Below, in pieces: positions 12,240-25,387 of a stretch of 64,000 nucleotides of DNA. This DNA is from Liolophura sinensis (taxonomy: Eukaryota; Mollusca; Polyplacophora; Chitonida; Chitonidae), in the NCBI RefSeq assembly GCF_032854445.1, contig NC_088301.1:31215830-31279829 (forward strand), given 5' to 3'. The translations under genes were made by a program, and so were the position numbers. Below the pieces are notes generated by a model. That model saw only the letters and a program-made list of their open reading frames with translations. It made no database searches and had not been told where the DNA came from. The first letter of the stretch is position 1. Each line of letters begins with the position of its first letter.

Positions 12240-13789
12240 TGAAAGACGCTGTTCTTTTGCTTTAAGATCCGGGAGTCCCACAGTGACTTGGTGTACAACC
12301 AACTGTGCTCAATTAGCCCGGATAATTAGCCACGCTTGATCATTTGACTTAGCTTTTGTAAACGGAATCGCTGTTATCAAATTGTTGCACCCTCCCCCAT
12401 CTCAACCACCACAAAGGAAGTACTTGTATTTTAACGGCAAATCATTAAATCACTGACAAACATATTGCAATATACACAGAAATTCGGTGAATATGTATAC
12501 CGCAGCTTTGGAAGACTTACACATTCATGAAACACAAGGCTAGTTTAAACTACAGATAACACGTGTAAAGTTTTGCCTAATGCAGACTAAATGATTCCAG
12601 AAGATGGCAAAGCATATACTGTTAGTCGTGTTGCCAGAAAAGATCGTTCAACTATTTCCATTTCAATGGAAAGGGTTATGAACACGAAATACATCCGGCA
12701 TTTGGGGGAGAAACAACATTGAAGGGATGTTTTCGTTTTTACCTAGGTGCAAATAAAGAGAGTTTTATTGTACAGATACTTGGAAATCAGAAGTAAAAAA
12801 ACATCGGAGAATGCATACAGACCTAAGCCGTTGTGAAATCTATTAAATCTATCTTGCATGCACATGTTTTGCATTCATCAACATGACGTAACAGATGTAG
12901 TAATGAGAAAATTCTGGAATAATAGTCTTGTGTTTTGAGTGCCGATAATAAGGGATAATCCATCTAAATAAGGCCTTCGCTCCATGCAGTAATCCACAGC
13001 ATCACCAGTAATCCCCCAGTTTATAGGAACACGGCATGATGTCGTCTTCGAACTCAAGAATATACTTACCACCAACGAATCAGAAAATATACACAAGCAT
13101 TTCATATCCACAAAACTATTACTAAAAATGTACAACAGTTACCGAGACAAACGTTTGGAATGCATCAGGCTAATTTTAACAGCCATTATTCACCTTTGTT
13201 TTTGGCGATCCTTAAAATGCCAAAAGTTTTGATGAATATTGGAATTATTAATTACGTGAAACTGTAAAGCACAGATTATTAGTTTGGTAATCACAAAGAT
13301 GGTTCGGATATTTTCCTATTTAGAAGAGTTCTGAACTTCAAACGCATCCCCTATATACATATATAACAGAATGGGTACGGAAACACCGTTACTGCTGGTT
13401 TCCATTGGTCAATACAAAGTCCAAAGGATTCCCAAAATCTGATATGCAACTATGTCCAGCTCAAGTAAATCACCACTCAAAAATAACATTTCATGATGAA
13501 GTTCACACCGCAATAGCCAACAATATCATGAAGACATTCTACTACCAGAACAGCTATCTCTTATTTGTTTGCAAAGCAAATAAACAAGCTATGGCTCTCT
13601 CAGCTAGTGACACTGGAGATTCCCTTTCATTTCCTTCTTGGGTGTAATAAAACATAAAGTGCATGCCTTTGGACGGGATATCAGGAATTGTGAGCTCAAG
13701 ACAAGAGATGTTCAACATGTGTGAAGATATCCCATCCCATATCATGCACCACTGTATCTGTATAATGTATGAGGAGAAAACTCTGTTCA
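12240..13789. other. Upstream of the unrecognised gene; no other gene seen
   Basis: AT-rich, presumed PATJ intron. A minus-strand open stretch near 13000 (AVDYCMERRPYLDGL) has no splice support. Confidence 0.5.
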
Positions 13790-14575
13790 GGATCAATATG
13801 ACTCAATGTCATCAACGTAGGAGAAAAGAAATCAGTTTGGGATCAATATGGCACATCGTAGGAAAAACGCAATCAGTTCAGGGTCAATACGAGACAAAAA
13901 ATCGGTTTGAACAGAATTGATACGAGGAAAGAAATCTGTTCAGGGTCAATATGAGAGAAGAAATTGGTTTGAACAGTGTCGATATGAGGCACAAAGTTAG
14001 TTCAGGGTCAATATGAGGCAAGAAATCAGTTTGAACAGCTGTCCAAGAAATCAGTTTAGGGTCAATATGAGACAATAAATCAGTTTAAACAGCAATCAAT
14101 AGGCAGCAAGAAATCTGTTCCTGTCCAAAAAAACACATTACACATGTGTGCGAATAGCAATCAGTTTAGGGCCAAAATGAGACAAGAAATCAGTCTGAAT
14201 AGGGTCAATATCAGACAAGAATTCCGTTTAGCGCCATCATGAGACAAGAAATGACTTTAAACAGTATCAATACAAGGCAAGAAATCTGATAACGTAAAAA
14301 AAAACCACATTACATGTGAAAAGCATTCAGTTCGGGGCCAGTACAAGATAAGAAATAAGTTTGAACGAAATCAATGAATACTAGGCAAGAAATCTGATCA
14401 TGGTCAAAATGATCTTGAAAATGATCACATGAAAAGCAGTTTGGGAGACACAAAATCAGTCTGAACAGCATCAATATGAGGCAAAATATCTATTCAAGGT
14501 CAAAAATGACACAATGCATGACAAAAACAAGCAGTTCATGGTCAATAAGAGATCAGAAATCAATGTAAAAATTTT
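13790..14575. repeat. Degenerate dimeric tandem array, about 62-bp unit
   Basis: Alternating half-units built on GTCAATATGAGACAAGAAAT followed by CAGTTTGAACAG or CTGTTCAGG. Divergent copies and indels show age. In a PATJ intron. Confidence 0.75.
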
Positions 14576-15437
14576 CTGCGTTTCCGCTTTATCTAACATG
14601 GCCTATCCCTTGACCTCATGAGATTTCCACATTAAAAAGTTGATGGAGCAACTAAGCACGTGAGAATAAAATAACTAAATGATGCTTGTTGTCACCATTC
14701 TTCTGAAATAGCTACGGTTATATCATTTGTTGTCTTTTCTTTGAAAATCTTGACACTACAAGTGCATAGTTTTTACAGGTTTTACTGTAACTCATATCTT
14801 TGGTTACATGTACAGTGATGTAGAAACCGCCTCTTGACACCACTTTCTCCTCCTTGATACATGCTGGGCACGTGGACGAAACTTAATGATCTTTTCACAG
14901 ATAAGACGCATCTATAGCACACACATTCACATGAAGTGCATTATTTAATACATTCTTAATATGTTCTGCTTCATCACAAAACAATGTAAGCTAGGATATA
15001 AAACATATATGATATCCTGATTAGCAAATGGGGAACTTTTCCTGCTTAAAGGACTTCAGGCCCAAGATGTATTACACTAACAGAGTAAGGTGGTAGTTTG
15101 TCGTCTGTCATCTTGTGCCTAGCAGTCCTATATAATCAAAATGTGTACATGTAACATCTTTAACACAAAGAATGTAGCAAATACAAGGATGATCTACATG
15201 TACTAAGAATAAAGATTCAACAAAGTCATTTTATGTATGTGGGATTTCACTGGGTTATTTGTACTATTGCATTTTGCATTATTACTGTGCAGATTCCAGC
15301 TGTCTTTGCAGAATGCCCCAGGCAAATGTACCCCTCAAAAGGGGAAATTATTGCCTATTTGATATCGTGTCTGACAAAAGGGTCAAGATGCTACACTCAC
15401 ATAAAGAGGCCTGACTAGAAGTATATAAGACATCCTC

Positions 15438-15883
15438 TGCAGCCTGTTCCACAAAATATCTATAATATAAGCCTAAAAATTTTGTCTAGCCATTTTCATA
15501 AAGAAAATTTTTGGTTATTATTCAGATTTTTTGACTTAGATCCTTAGTCACATTCACAGGTGGCTAAGACAGATTAAATTTACTTATTATGTGCCCCATT
15601 TTTGAAAGACAACTTATTGGATGGACAAAATAGAAGGAATAAATCAGGCTTTATCAGCACAAGTAAAATTTATTTATATTTTGATGATAATTCAAAAATT
15701 ATCATCACTGATTCAACCAATAATATCGGTGCAATGCTGTGGGCAATAGACTGTTCTGCCTTTGAGAAATGTCATAGTCATTTTTTTTTTTCAGCTTCTG
15801 CCTGCCTACGGTAGTTGTCTAAATAACCCTTAACCAACTAACAGACCTTAGACGGCTACAAAAGTCTTGTGAAACAGGCCCCA
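15438..15883. mobile_element. MITE-like inverted-repeat element
   Basis: Left end GCCTGTTCCACAAAATATC; right end reads GGGGCCTGTTTCACAAGAC on the other strand. An internal palindrome lies around ATGATAATTCAAAAATTATC. No coding capacity. In a PATJ intron. Confidence 0.5.
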
Positions 15884-16735
15884 GAAATTTCTGGAGAGGG
15901 TTCTCACAGAAAACCTCACATGGAAGCAGTTGACCCTTGAAATTGTGTGCTTGCCTTCAGCTTTTCAGTAACTAAATAAGTGAAATATTCTGGAATATGA
16001 TGCATAAAACAATACAAATAAACAAATAAATAAATGATAAACGAAATGTGTATATTTAAAATGCCCCTTCAGTTAACAGATAAATTCTTCAAACCTAAAA
16101 CTGAAATTTACCCTCATCTTTCATGTGTTACGCTGATTTGTCATTCAGAAAAACTGTTATAAGAGTTCTATATACAACTGTAAATATATGTGCATTTTTT
16201 TTTTATCTAACCTGCAGATGGAATACAGTTTGCATATGACCAATATACATACATGTATACAGGTATAGCAGAGATTTGTGGTTACAATATACATGCTTTG
16301 TTACAAGCCAAGGGAGATAATAATGTATCCCTATGACTATACACATACAAATGCTCTATATTTAAATGAAAGGGGTTTAAGCATGTGGATGAGGCAAATA
16401 ATAAGATGTATATATTTATCTCTATTTAAAGGCAGCACATTACCAGGAAATTCTTTTTTTATCACCCATATTGTTGCTGGAACTGATGGGTACAAAGTCA
16501 GCTGTTTTTGAAATAAAACCCTCTCTTGCAGGTATGGTGCAAGAGCAGTCCTCTTCTAAAAAAAAAGTCAAACTGTCTTTCTTTAATAAAAAAACTTCTT
16601 GGCTGAAATCCACTTGTGCTAATAGACCCCAATAACTTTCCACTTTTCAATGTTAGAACTTTCTTAGTTCTTAAAGATCATAAAAAATATGAGGAACATA
16701 AGCAAGAAACAAAAATAAAATAAGTTAGTTCTTAC

Positions 16736-17255
16736 TTGTGTGCAATTCCACCTGGTTGAATTCCTTGCACAAAAATGCCAAGGTCGCCTTGGTTTTCACT
16801 TTTGAGTCCCACCACGCTGAATCCCAAACTCTTGTTTTCTTCTTTCACAAGCTGAATAGTTTCCACTTCTCTGCCTTGGGCAGACTTTTCTATAGCTCTC
16901 TGGAATTCGATGTTATATTTATGAGTTGATATGGCACCGCCAGGTCCAGCATAAGCCTGTTCACCGGAAGGGTCAGATTCTAGTTGGTTGTCCTCAACAG
17001 GTTTTATGACTGCTCCATCTGGGTTATCACTGATTAATAGCTCGCCACATGGGGAGAAGTCAAAATCCTCTTCAGAAATTCCCTGTACTGAAGCCAAGTG
17101 CTGAAGCTCTTGAATGGAATCTTGTAACGTCAACAACTTTTGGAAGCCAGGACTCCGTAACATACACACAATGGAAGACAGTTCATCAGCACACAGGTCC
17201 CCACCACCAATTTTGGCCTGAAGAGACTCAATAATGCGAGAAACCTTCTGAGATT
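16736..17255 (-). CDS. PATJ: PATJ/MPDZ-type scaffold, exon with L27 and half of PDZ1
   Basis: Multi-PDZ scaffold of the Crumbs polarity complex at apical junctions; its L27 domain pairs with PALS1. This 520-nt exon (acceptor TTTTCAG, donor GTAAGA) encodes about 173 residues. The L27 domain, about the first 55, shows SRIIESLQAKI, MLRSPGFQKLLTLQDSIQEL. An acidic linker follows, then FQRAIEKSAQGREVETIQL and the start of PDZ1 with carboxylate loop SLGFSVVGLKSENQGDLGIF. The exon stops inside PDZ1 (GGIAHK), so the gene must continue leftwards; no further PDZ exon was found down to position 1. L27-PDZ1 order fits PATJ and its paralogue MPDZ; invertebrates usually have one gene for both, so the symbol is by family. 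Confidence 0.88.
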
Positions 17256-19080
17256 CTGAAAACAACAACAAGAAAATGAAATTCTGTAAAATACAAACAA
17301 AACACTATATAAAGAAATGTTTTTCAAATTGAGGGTTTTATATCAGACTGAAAAAATAAATTTCACTTTTATTCAGTCTGTAAAGTTTATGGGTGGAGGA
17401 AAACTGGGAAGAGCACAGTGCAATGTAGATGTACAGTAAATCACCAGATACCACGCGACATTTAAACTCTGCATGTGCTACAATGCCTTGGCTATGTACA
17501 TGTACATATACACACCTAAACACACCATTTAAACCCTACATGTGCTACAATGCCACGCCTATATACATGTACATATATATACAAGGACTAGCCACGGCTA
17601 CATACATGTACATGTACATACACATACAAGGACTAGCACACTGCAAACTTACTTAACTTTCCTTTGCCATGCAAATTATTGTTGTACAAATACTGCTCGT
17701 GTTAATATATACATGTATTTAATTAATGGTTGTCTTCTTCCAGACTCATCTTCAATGGCTTAGTTCTGGGATTACAAGACTGCCTGCTACGTTTGTAATA
17801 TATTAAAGCAAGAAAATCAAGAAAATCTCTCTTTCCTAAAAATTATACTACCTGTTATACATGTATTACTAAACATGGCTACATTACATCACACTGAGCA
17901 AAGATGTTGAATGACGACAAAGCAAGAAAACCTTCTTCATCTTTAATTTCCGTTTCACTGCAACAGTTGAAAGAAGTTTTACGAGGAAATTTGAATGAAT
18001 GTTCTGACCTAATTGTAAGGACATGTCTGTTGTCAAGGAAACTTGATTGTGAAACTCTCACGTCCAGCTCCCTGTTCCACTCACAGCCATCTGAAATAAG
18101 ACAAATGAAATTACATGCAGGGAGACTGAGCTTAGGAAAAATAAACATTAATCAATGATATCCTAATGTGTTAGCAAGTTTATTTTCTTCACATTTTAGC
18201 ACACAATCTAGAAATATGTATCCCTGTTGGTATACAATAGAAAAAACTTCACTCCACAAATTATATCTCGTACATGCCTGCTATGTACGAAAAAGATTAA
18301 TTTTTAACACTGGATACATCTAACAACACGTTTACCTGTGAATCTTTAAAACTTGTTTCACCCTCCATACAGATATAAAGGTGTTAATATTACCACATGT
18401 ACATTTCAGAGGCTGAGAGGTCTACTATGGGTAGACTGAAGCATTTGAAACAGCCCGGACTATTAATTTAACAAGAATAAATTATCGGGAACACACAGCA
18501 TTTTTTTTACTTCTTGCTATTTCTTTCATTCATCTATTCCCATGGATTTAAGGGTCTCCCGACCTGACATTTGTCAGAAAATGTGCATATCTTTATTTGA
18601 CTGTATAGTTTTCACTATTTTACACAGCACAACAACCAACCCATCGAAATAATCCTCAGATCACAGAGAATACAGGGCATATTAAGACTATGTACTCATT
18701 AAATCCTCTAGATTATAGGGCATTATCTTGTAAGACAATGTCATATGGACCAGAACATGCAAAAGTTCTCAAATTTTCAAATTAATGACTCATACTATGA
18801 CACAAAACCAGCCTTGTGTATGCCTCCAGGGCACCCTACCCACATTTTTTGCAAATTTCTGACAAAAGCCATGCCAAATTAATCATTCGCAATTTAATGT
18901 TGATGTTAATTACATTTCTTACCCATTTAGTGGTATAAAATATGATATTTTCAACAAGCACCTGACACATGAGGATTGTTTTGCATTATATTTTATACAT
19001 CTATATGAGAAACAGAAAGAGATATGCAAGTTTTATTCCATGCCATTGTCTTATACGATAATTGGATTAATCCTACTTAC

Positions 19081-19105
19081 TGGAGGTTTTATTTGTGTTG
19101 AACAT
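19081..19105 (-). CDS. PATJ: Probable PATJ start exon
   Basis: A 25-nt segment from ATG to a GTAAGT donor encodes MFNTNKTS plus one base. Phase 1 matches the two-base overhang at the start of the L27 exon, giving a nine-residue leader before SQKVSRII, about the leader length in human PATJ. The evidence is phase, donor quality and leader length only; another start exon further upstream remains possible. Confidence 0.5.
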
Positions 19106-19134
19106 AGTCACTGTTTGATAAGGATTGTTTAGAT

Positions 19135-19406
19135 TTATTTATTTATTTATTTATTTGATTGGTGTTTTAGGCCATTCTCAAGAATATTTCACTTATACGA
19201 CGGCGGCCAGCATTATGGTGGGAGGAAACCGGGCAGAGCCCGGGGGAAACCCACGATCATCCGCAGGTTGCTGACAGACCTTCCCACGTACGGCCGGAGA
19301 GGAAGCCAGCATGAGCTGGACTTGAACTCACAGCGACCGCATTGGTGAGAGACTCCAGGGTCATTGCGCTGCGCTAGCACGCTAACCGACTGAGCCACGG
19401 AGGCCC
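19135..19406 (-). mobile_element. SINE family B, near full length
   Basis: Minus strand: GGGGCCTCCGTGGCTCAGTC head, AGTTCAAGTCCAGCTCATGC, GGGCTCTGCCCGGTTTCC, tail AAATATTCTTGAGAATGGCC and ATTT repeats. It lies next to the proposed PATJ start exon. Confidence 0.8.
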
Positions 19407-19529
19407 CAGGGTTGTTTTGAGCTCTTTACATGTATTTGTGTTCTACACTTAGTATAAAGCAAGATATAGTCAAAAATAAATCTGTAGTTAACTGAACATC
19501 AGCCGACCCTTAAAATGATCCAGCTCGTG

Positions 19530-19692
19530 CTGGTTAAATATTCAGACGTACGTGGGAAGGTCTTCCAGCAACCTGCAGATGGTCCTGGGTTCCCCCAAGC
19601 TCTACCCAGTTTTCTCCCACCATAATGCTGTTCGCCATCAAATAAGTGAAATATTCTTGAGTACAGAGTAAAACACCAATCCAATAAATAAA
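19530..19692 (+). mobile_element. SINE family B, 5'-truncated
   Basis: Starts inside the body (CCAGCTCGTGCTGG) and runs to TTGAGTACAGAGTAAAACACC and AAATAAAT. Confidence 0.6.
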
Positions 19693-20886
19693 TTTAGAAA
19701 GATGACCACAGTCAATACACTCTTGCGGCATGCTGAATCTACTTTATGTACTATGGTAAAAATTTTGACTGAAAAATTGCTTTTTTAGAGGCAAATAAGA
19801 TGTCAAATATTGTGCAGTCATTATGGCAATGCCATCAGAGTTGTGGTCACACCTCCTTATTTAAATATCTGACTGACACTGTTGAATAGTAGTAATGGTA
19901 TTTGCATGTGCTATTGTAGTGCTTAACACCACAATCCAGACATTTTCTTGCTGCATGCAGCTTGGCAGCTTGTGGATATGTGCCGTTTTAGTATTTATTC
20001 TCTAATTATATTTATAGTAGTGTTTTAGATTACCAATTAGAATCCAGCAGTGTTAAAAATGTGTGTAAAAGTGGTTTGTACCTTGACAGCCATGACAGTG
20101 GAACAAAACCGCTACAAATCTATAATGCCTATGCTAAAATGAAAAAGGACTGCACAACGGCATCTAGAGCCAGAGGCCAACATGTACTTTTGAAAGAAAA
20201 GACAACGAAATAACATAACCTTAGTTATTTTGTTGGAGGGGTGGAAACAGACCTAAATGGCCACAGCCATTTTGTTCTGAAGTGGTTTGGAAAGTAAATC
20301 AACTATTAATCTGGAATACTAGACCATGCCGTATGCAATGTTAGAGAAACCTCATCTGCAATATCAAGTTACTTGTATTGTCATAGCCCATATTCAAACG
20401 GCTAAAGGGCAAAGCAGTGTGGAGGTGACGTCAGTGAAAACAGGTGGGTTCAGAGGTTACAGAAGTAACTTCTGCCTGGTTGGAGAAAACTGATAACAAA
20501 ATAGCTTTAGATTTCTCACTGTGCGTGCTTCTGCATACTTTGAACTGTGATATCTCAGTTATACAACAAGTTGAACTATACTTTATATAACTTACAACTT
20601 ATGTAACTAAAACCGCATTCAGTTCCATGGCTTCAAAGAACATGTGTTCTTCACACCTGGGTTTTGGCTTCTGTTTCAGTACAAATCAGTTTCAGCCCCG
20701 AACCTGTTAAGCTGTTGACATGTGTAAAAACATAGTGGTATGCATACAGCCTTTTAAGTGTTGTCTATTTAATGGCCCGCGTATGAGTTAGTCAAAGTCT
20801 AATATTCTTCTCCCTTGAGAGACTAATACTGGCATATAGGAAAAAATACACCACCTACAACCAATGCACTCTTGAATCTTGCAGAA

Positions 20887-21112
20887 TGGTAAAATAGGGC
20901 TGTTCAGGCCACTGGGTATGTATGCATGTATGCTTGGGACTTAACGTCATATTTAACAAGGTTTCAGTCATATGACAACGGGAAGTCCTTAGGTGTGTGT
21001 ACACATGTATATATCGTGTATTCTTGTGACAGGGTGAGTCCATGCAGCCAATGAAGAAGACACCAGACATGACACCCCACCCAGTCACATTAGACGGACA
21101 CCAGGCCGCCCA
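20887..21112 (-). mobile_element. SINE family C, 3' part (split by the hAT-like element)
   Basis: Tail TGCTTGGGACTTAACGTC and body up to CCAGGCCGCCCA. It continues at 22763. It shares about 30 extra bases outside the SINE (GGTAAAATAGG to CACTGGGTA) with the copy at 26059. Confidence 0.75.
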
Positions 21113-22762
21113 GCAGGGCATTAGCCAGGATCTGACAATAGGGCGTCCAAAAGGTAGGGGGTTTGGGGGCCGCCACTTGAGGCCCCCGTAAATAAGCAGG
21201 GGGTCTGCCGCCGGAGACATTTTATCGCCACTGTATCATTGAAAATCAAGACCTTTTAATAGCTTTAATTGCCATTATATCACTGGAAATAATGTATTAC
21301 TATTGGACCCAAGAAATTGACAGTTTTTAGGGGCACCCAATATATCACACTTTTCCCACCAATGACTGACACTGAGGGCGAATCACTAAAAAGAGTACAT
21401 AAATTTTATATTAAACTATGTAAGGTTACAATCTGTTATGCTTTGGACAACCAAGTGTGAAACAGGAGGTAGAAAAAGAAATTGAACTGTAAAATACATA
21501 ATTCAATACAGATGCAAGGAAAACAATGGCAATTTGGCACAGCAGTTCTGACAGTTCAAGTGTGAATGCTGTGAATCAGGAGGTAGAAATAAATAAACTG
21601 TGAACAATAAAATACACAAAAATACATATAAAAGGAAAACAATCAAAATGCATGGTAATTTGGCACAGCAGGTGCATGTCACTCACAGTTACACTACTTC
21701 ACATTAAAATGCAACGGAACCAAATCAGAATACAGTATACATAGCTCTTACAACTGAGACTGAGAACAGGCAAAATTATCACCAATGAATCTGTGACTGT
21801 CACTCACTAAAAAGAGTAGTGTCACCAATCACCATAAGATTTGAGCAGCTAAGTCACAGTAGGTAGAAATACACTTTGTAAAATACAAAAAACAAAACAA
21901 AACAAAAAACAATTCAAACACATGTACTATCAGTCACATATCTATGTCGAGAAATTAACTCTTGGCACTGTGACACAGTAGTGCATGTCAAACATCATTT
22001 CTGTCATCTGAATACATATATGAATACACTTTGAAAACTTACATGTTAGAAAAATATTCACAATCTAGTATACATACATATAATGTTAATACACTTTGAA
22101 ACAATGTACTGGGCTGTGGGCTGGGACTCGCCGTGCCTGTCGCGCGCTTAATGGGACTCCTGTCTCGTGGGTCGTCTACAATTTCTTCATCGCCGTCACT
22201 CTCGCTGCTGACATCGACATGGCTACTGCTGCTACTGGGATTTGCTATTTCTTTTGACCGAAAAAAGTCCGTAATTTTCCCTTCCAACATGCCTACAACT
22301 AGTAAAAACCGATCGCACAAACTGACAATTTAATGAGCACGAGTGAAAGAAAAAGTTCTCGGATGACGCAGTTGCAATCCCAATCGTCAATCTTCAGGTT
22401 TTCCCGATCCTTTCCGGTCGGCACTGTGTACAGAGCGCGAGTCTGAAGCCTTTCTCAAAATTAACCCGCGAACTTTACTATTATTGTACCTTAAAATATC
22501 ATATTTTGACGAAAGTAGTTCGGATCCATATCCTTACTTGGTCATTTGCAGATGATTTTGTCACTGATTACGAGCGCCAATGCAGACAACAACAGCAACA
22601 CAACCTCACGTATGTTTCGATGGAACGATCTTAAATATATTTATTTTGTTTTTAACCCCCCCCAAAAAAATGTTGATTCAAAATTTTGCCCGTCCAAAAT
22701 ACCCCTTTTGGCTGGATTGCCTGTCCAGTTGGACGGGTGGACTGGTGTCTGGCTAGCATCAT
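21113..22762 (-). mobile_element. hAT-like DNA transposon, 1650 bp, inserted in a SINE
   Basis: Flanked by the 8-bp duplication GCCGCCCA (21105-21112 and 22763-22770), the size typical of hAT insertions. Ends form imperfect inverted repeats of about 33 bp sharing TAGCCAG and CGTCCAA. The surrounding SINE resumes exactly after the second duplication, as shown by a related uninterrupted copy at 26059-26383. Only a short N-terminal coding piece (22290-22039) is present, so the element is non-autonomous. The terminal bases do not match the textbook hAT CAG-start perfectly, so the superfamily is inferred mainly from the duplication size. Confidence 0.7.
22039..22290 (-). pseudogene. N-terminal fragment inside the hAT-like element
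   Basis: Open frame starting MLEGKITDFFRSKEIAN followed by a Ser-rich and acidic stretch (SSESDGDEEIVDDP). The KITDFF motif resembles a PCNA-binding PIP box and is also common at the start of hAT-family and zinc-finger transposon proteins. No BED finger, catalytic core or dimerisation domain follows, so it is a remnant or a first exon whose partners were deleted. Confidence 0.4.
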
Positions 22763-22925
22763 GCCGCCCATGTTTTCGTTGCTCTAACCTCACAGTGCTG
22801 AATGCCAAGCCAGGCAGCAATAAGCACCACTTTTAAAGTCTCTGCTATGACCCAACCCGGGTTTGATCCCGAGGTCTCCCAACTTCGACGCGGACGCTCT
22901 AAACATTAGGCCACCCGAGTGGTCC
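22763..22925 (-). mobile_element. SINE family C, 5' part (split by the hAT-like element)
   Basis: Minus strand: tRNA-like head TGGCCTAATGTTTAGAGCG, box B-like GGGATCAAACCC, then GTGAGGTTAGAGCAACG. Continuous with 20887-21112 once the insertion is removed. Confidence 0.75.
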
Positions 22926-24051
22926 TGGTGAATGTGTGATATGCTAGCCATTGCAACAAGAAATATTACCTTTTCCTTAGCCATACTGTACACGAATATA
23001 CAGTTCATCATGTGATAGTAGTCATTTTGTCATCAGTGAACCAATACATGTTCTAAACTTCTTACCTGAGCTGAACTGTTTTCAGCTGAACCATTACCAT
23101 CATTCAGCTCCATAAGAAAAAAGCTTTCTGTGCTAGTTACAAGCAGGTTTTATCACAGATACATGTATATCTAATGTAACGTGACACTGAATAGAAAGTA
23201 AGAATAAGATGGCAATCTTGTCCAGGAAAAGTATGTCATACTTATAAAAGTAAAAAAATAATGCAGAAACATCACACACTAACGAAAAACAAGATGAAAT
23301 AAGGTACACTGTACATATACATGTATGTAAATAATGCTTTCTAAACTGTATAGGGGACACTTCATTATATGTATTTATATACATTTAGTCAAGTTTTGTC
23401 TTTTCTTTTAAAACACGAGATGATGAAAATTCAAATTCAGTTCCATTTTATGGGATGTGACTATCCTGGTACAGCTTGAATCAATATTTAATAGAATGTA
23501 ATTACATATGACCTGCGATTTGTCATATCTACCTGCATGTGTGTTTACCTAGTCCGATGTACATATAGGTCATATTTTCAACGATGACAGCTTCATGTAG
23601 GCTTCACATCCATTTGTTTTATACAACTGAACATTACATGTATGCATTCAGAAGTACATGTACTTATTCATCATGCATAACTGACACCTACATGTATGTT
23701 TAGCTAATAGCTGACTGGAGATGATAGGTGACTGCATATTTCTCACAAATCAGGGCAACATAAATCTGATGCCTGAGATCTCTGATTTCTTAACCTTAAA
23801 TGGAAGTGGAACCTTAAATGATTTCACAGTTCACATTTTATAGCGGTATCTCATTTGATTCTCAAACCTCGAAAGTGGTCTTCATTAGTTAAATGCGTGG
23901 AGGAAGTTGACAGATATATAAAATTACTGTCTTTGTAGAGCAATTAATATGTAGGCTTATATAAATGATCAAGCCCATGCTTCTGTGACACATATACAAA
24001 GAGTACCGTGTATACAGTCCCCTGTATGTGGCCCAGATGATTAGTGTGCCA

Positions 24052-24216
24052 GTGTGGCAAAATGAGTCAGAAACATATCACTGATGCAGTCTCTGTGAGT
24101 TCAAGTCCAGCTCATGCTGTCTTCCTCAACGGCAATACGTGGGGAGGTCTGCCAGCAATAATGCTGGCCACTGTCATATAAGTGAAATATTCTTGAGTAA
24201 GGCAAAAAATATTCCA
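24052..24216 (+). mobile_element. SINE family B relic
   Basis: Keeps GTGAGTTCAAGTCCAGCTCATGC and AGTGAAATATTCTTGAGTA, with an internal deletion. Confidence 0.6.
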
Positions 24217-25387
24217 CTCAAATGAAAAGTTAAACATTCAGTAAAGAGTAAGTATATATGCTTATGTTTTCTACTGGGAATTTCTTGACAATAGGGAACC
24301 TCAGAAACTACATGCTTGACAATAGGGAACCTCAGAAAATACATGACTATTATTGTGGCTATCATAACATGTGACATACAGGGAAGATAATGATATACAT
24401 ACAGTTTAAATCGGCAGACTAACCAATGATACAGACATGTCACTATTGCTTATTTAATAGAAAGGTTCCCTAAGTAAATTCACAGATCATATTTTCCTTG
24501 TCATACATAATAGGCAGTAAACAGGCAGTAAATAAAACCCTCTTCCTTTTCCTGACAAATGATATCACAAATTCCAACTGTGTCTACCGATTTGTAACTG
24601 TTTAGAAAGGCAAAAGGTCTGTTAACACTGTATTCTTTGTAAGGTAGTTGCTGTTAGAGGTAGACTAAAATATCAGGTTAAGCCACCTGGTATGGCTTAC
24701 ATGCACTGGTACATGTACACATGTACATCCAACCATATCGCACTACACTACTTAAACCAAATGACACTTGCCTACAGAACACTCCACAGTTAGCCTCTTT
24801 CAGAGTACGTCTGATACACATAAAATAGCAATCTATCATAGTCCATACTGTAATGCATCAAACGTGGGTTATGCACTCATACCTACATGCATATGGCCTA
24901 GATAGATGATATGCTGAGAAGTGTCAGGAACTGGTTAGAAAGCTCTGTACGGATCTGTACCCTCACGCCCCTGGTCCTCTTGATATATAACGGTTATGAC
25001 TATGACCACTGTCACGAATTACGGCCTCGGTACGTGTAATGCATAGAATGTATGTTACCCATATCCAAACAGCAATACCGAGTATTAAGTTACCAATAAC
25101 ATTGCCATGAATTTATTTACAAACACACATACAGGGAATATTTGGAGATCCAGAGGTACATCTTCCCGCACAGGTCGTCTTTCTGACGCTACCTGTATCT
25201 TCACGGCAAAATTAGTGGAGCGAAACGCTTCGTTCTGCCCGTCTTAAGGGTTTACAACGACAACATAGGTGCTGTGATCACACAGGTTGTTCTGAACCCC
25301 CGTTGATAACTTCGCAAAAATGAGGTCAACTTAAGAACTTTCACCCTGTGATAATTCTATAGCAACTAAAAAGATCTATGCACTTAC

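Noticed and set aside
12878-13135. 85-codon minus-strand frame
   Set aside because: No recognisable domain and no supporting splice sites.
17879-18158. Open frames on both strands upstream of the PATJ L27 exon, with an acceptor-like TTATTTCAG at about 18090
   Set aside because: Phases do not connect to the L27 exon or to the 25388 exon, and no homology was recognised.
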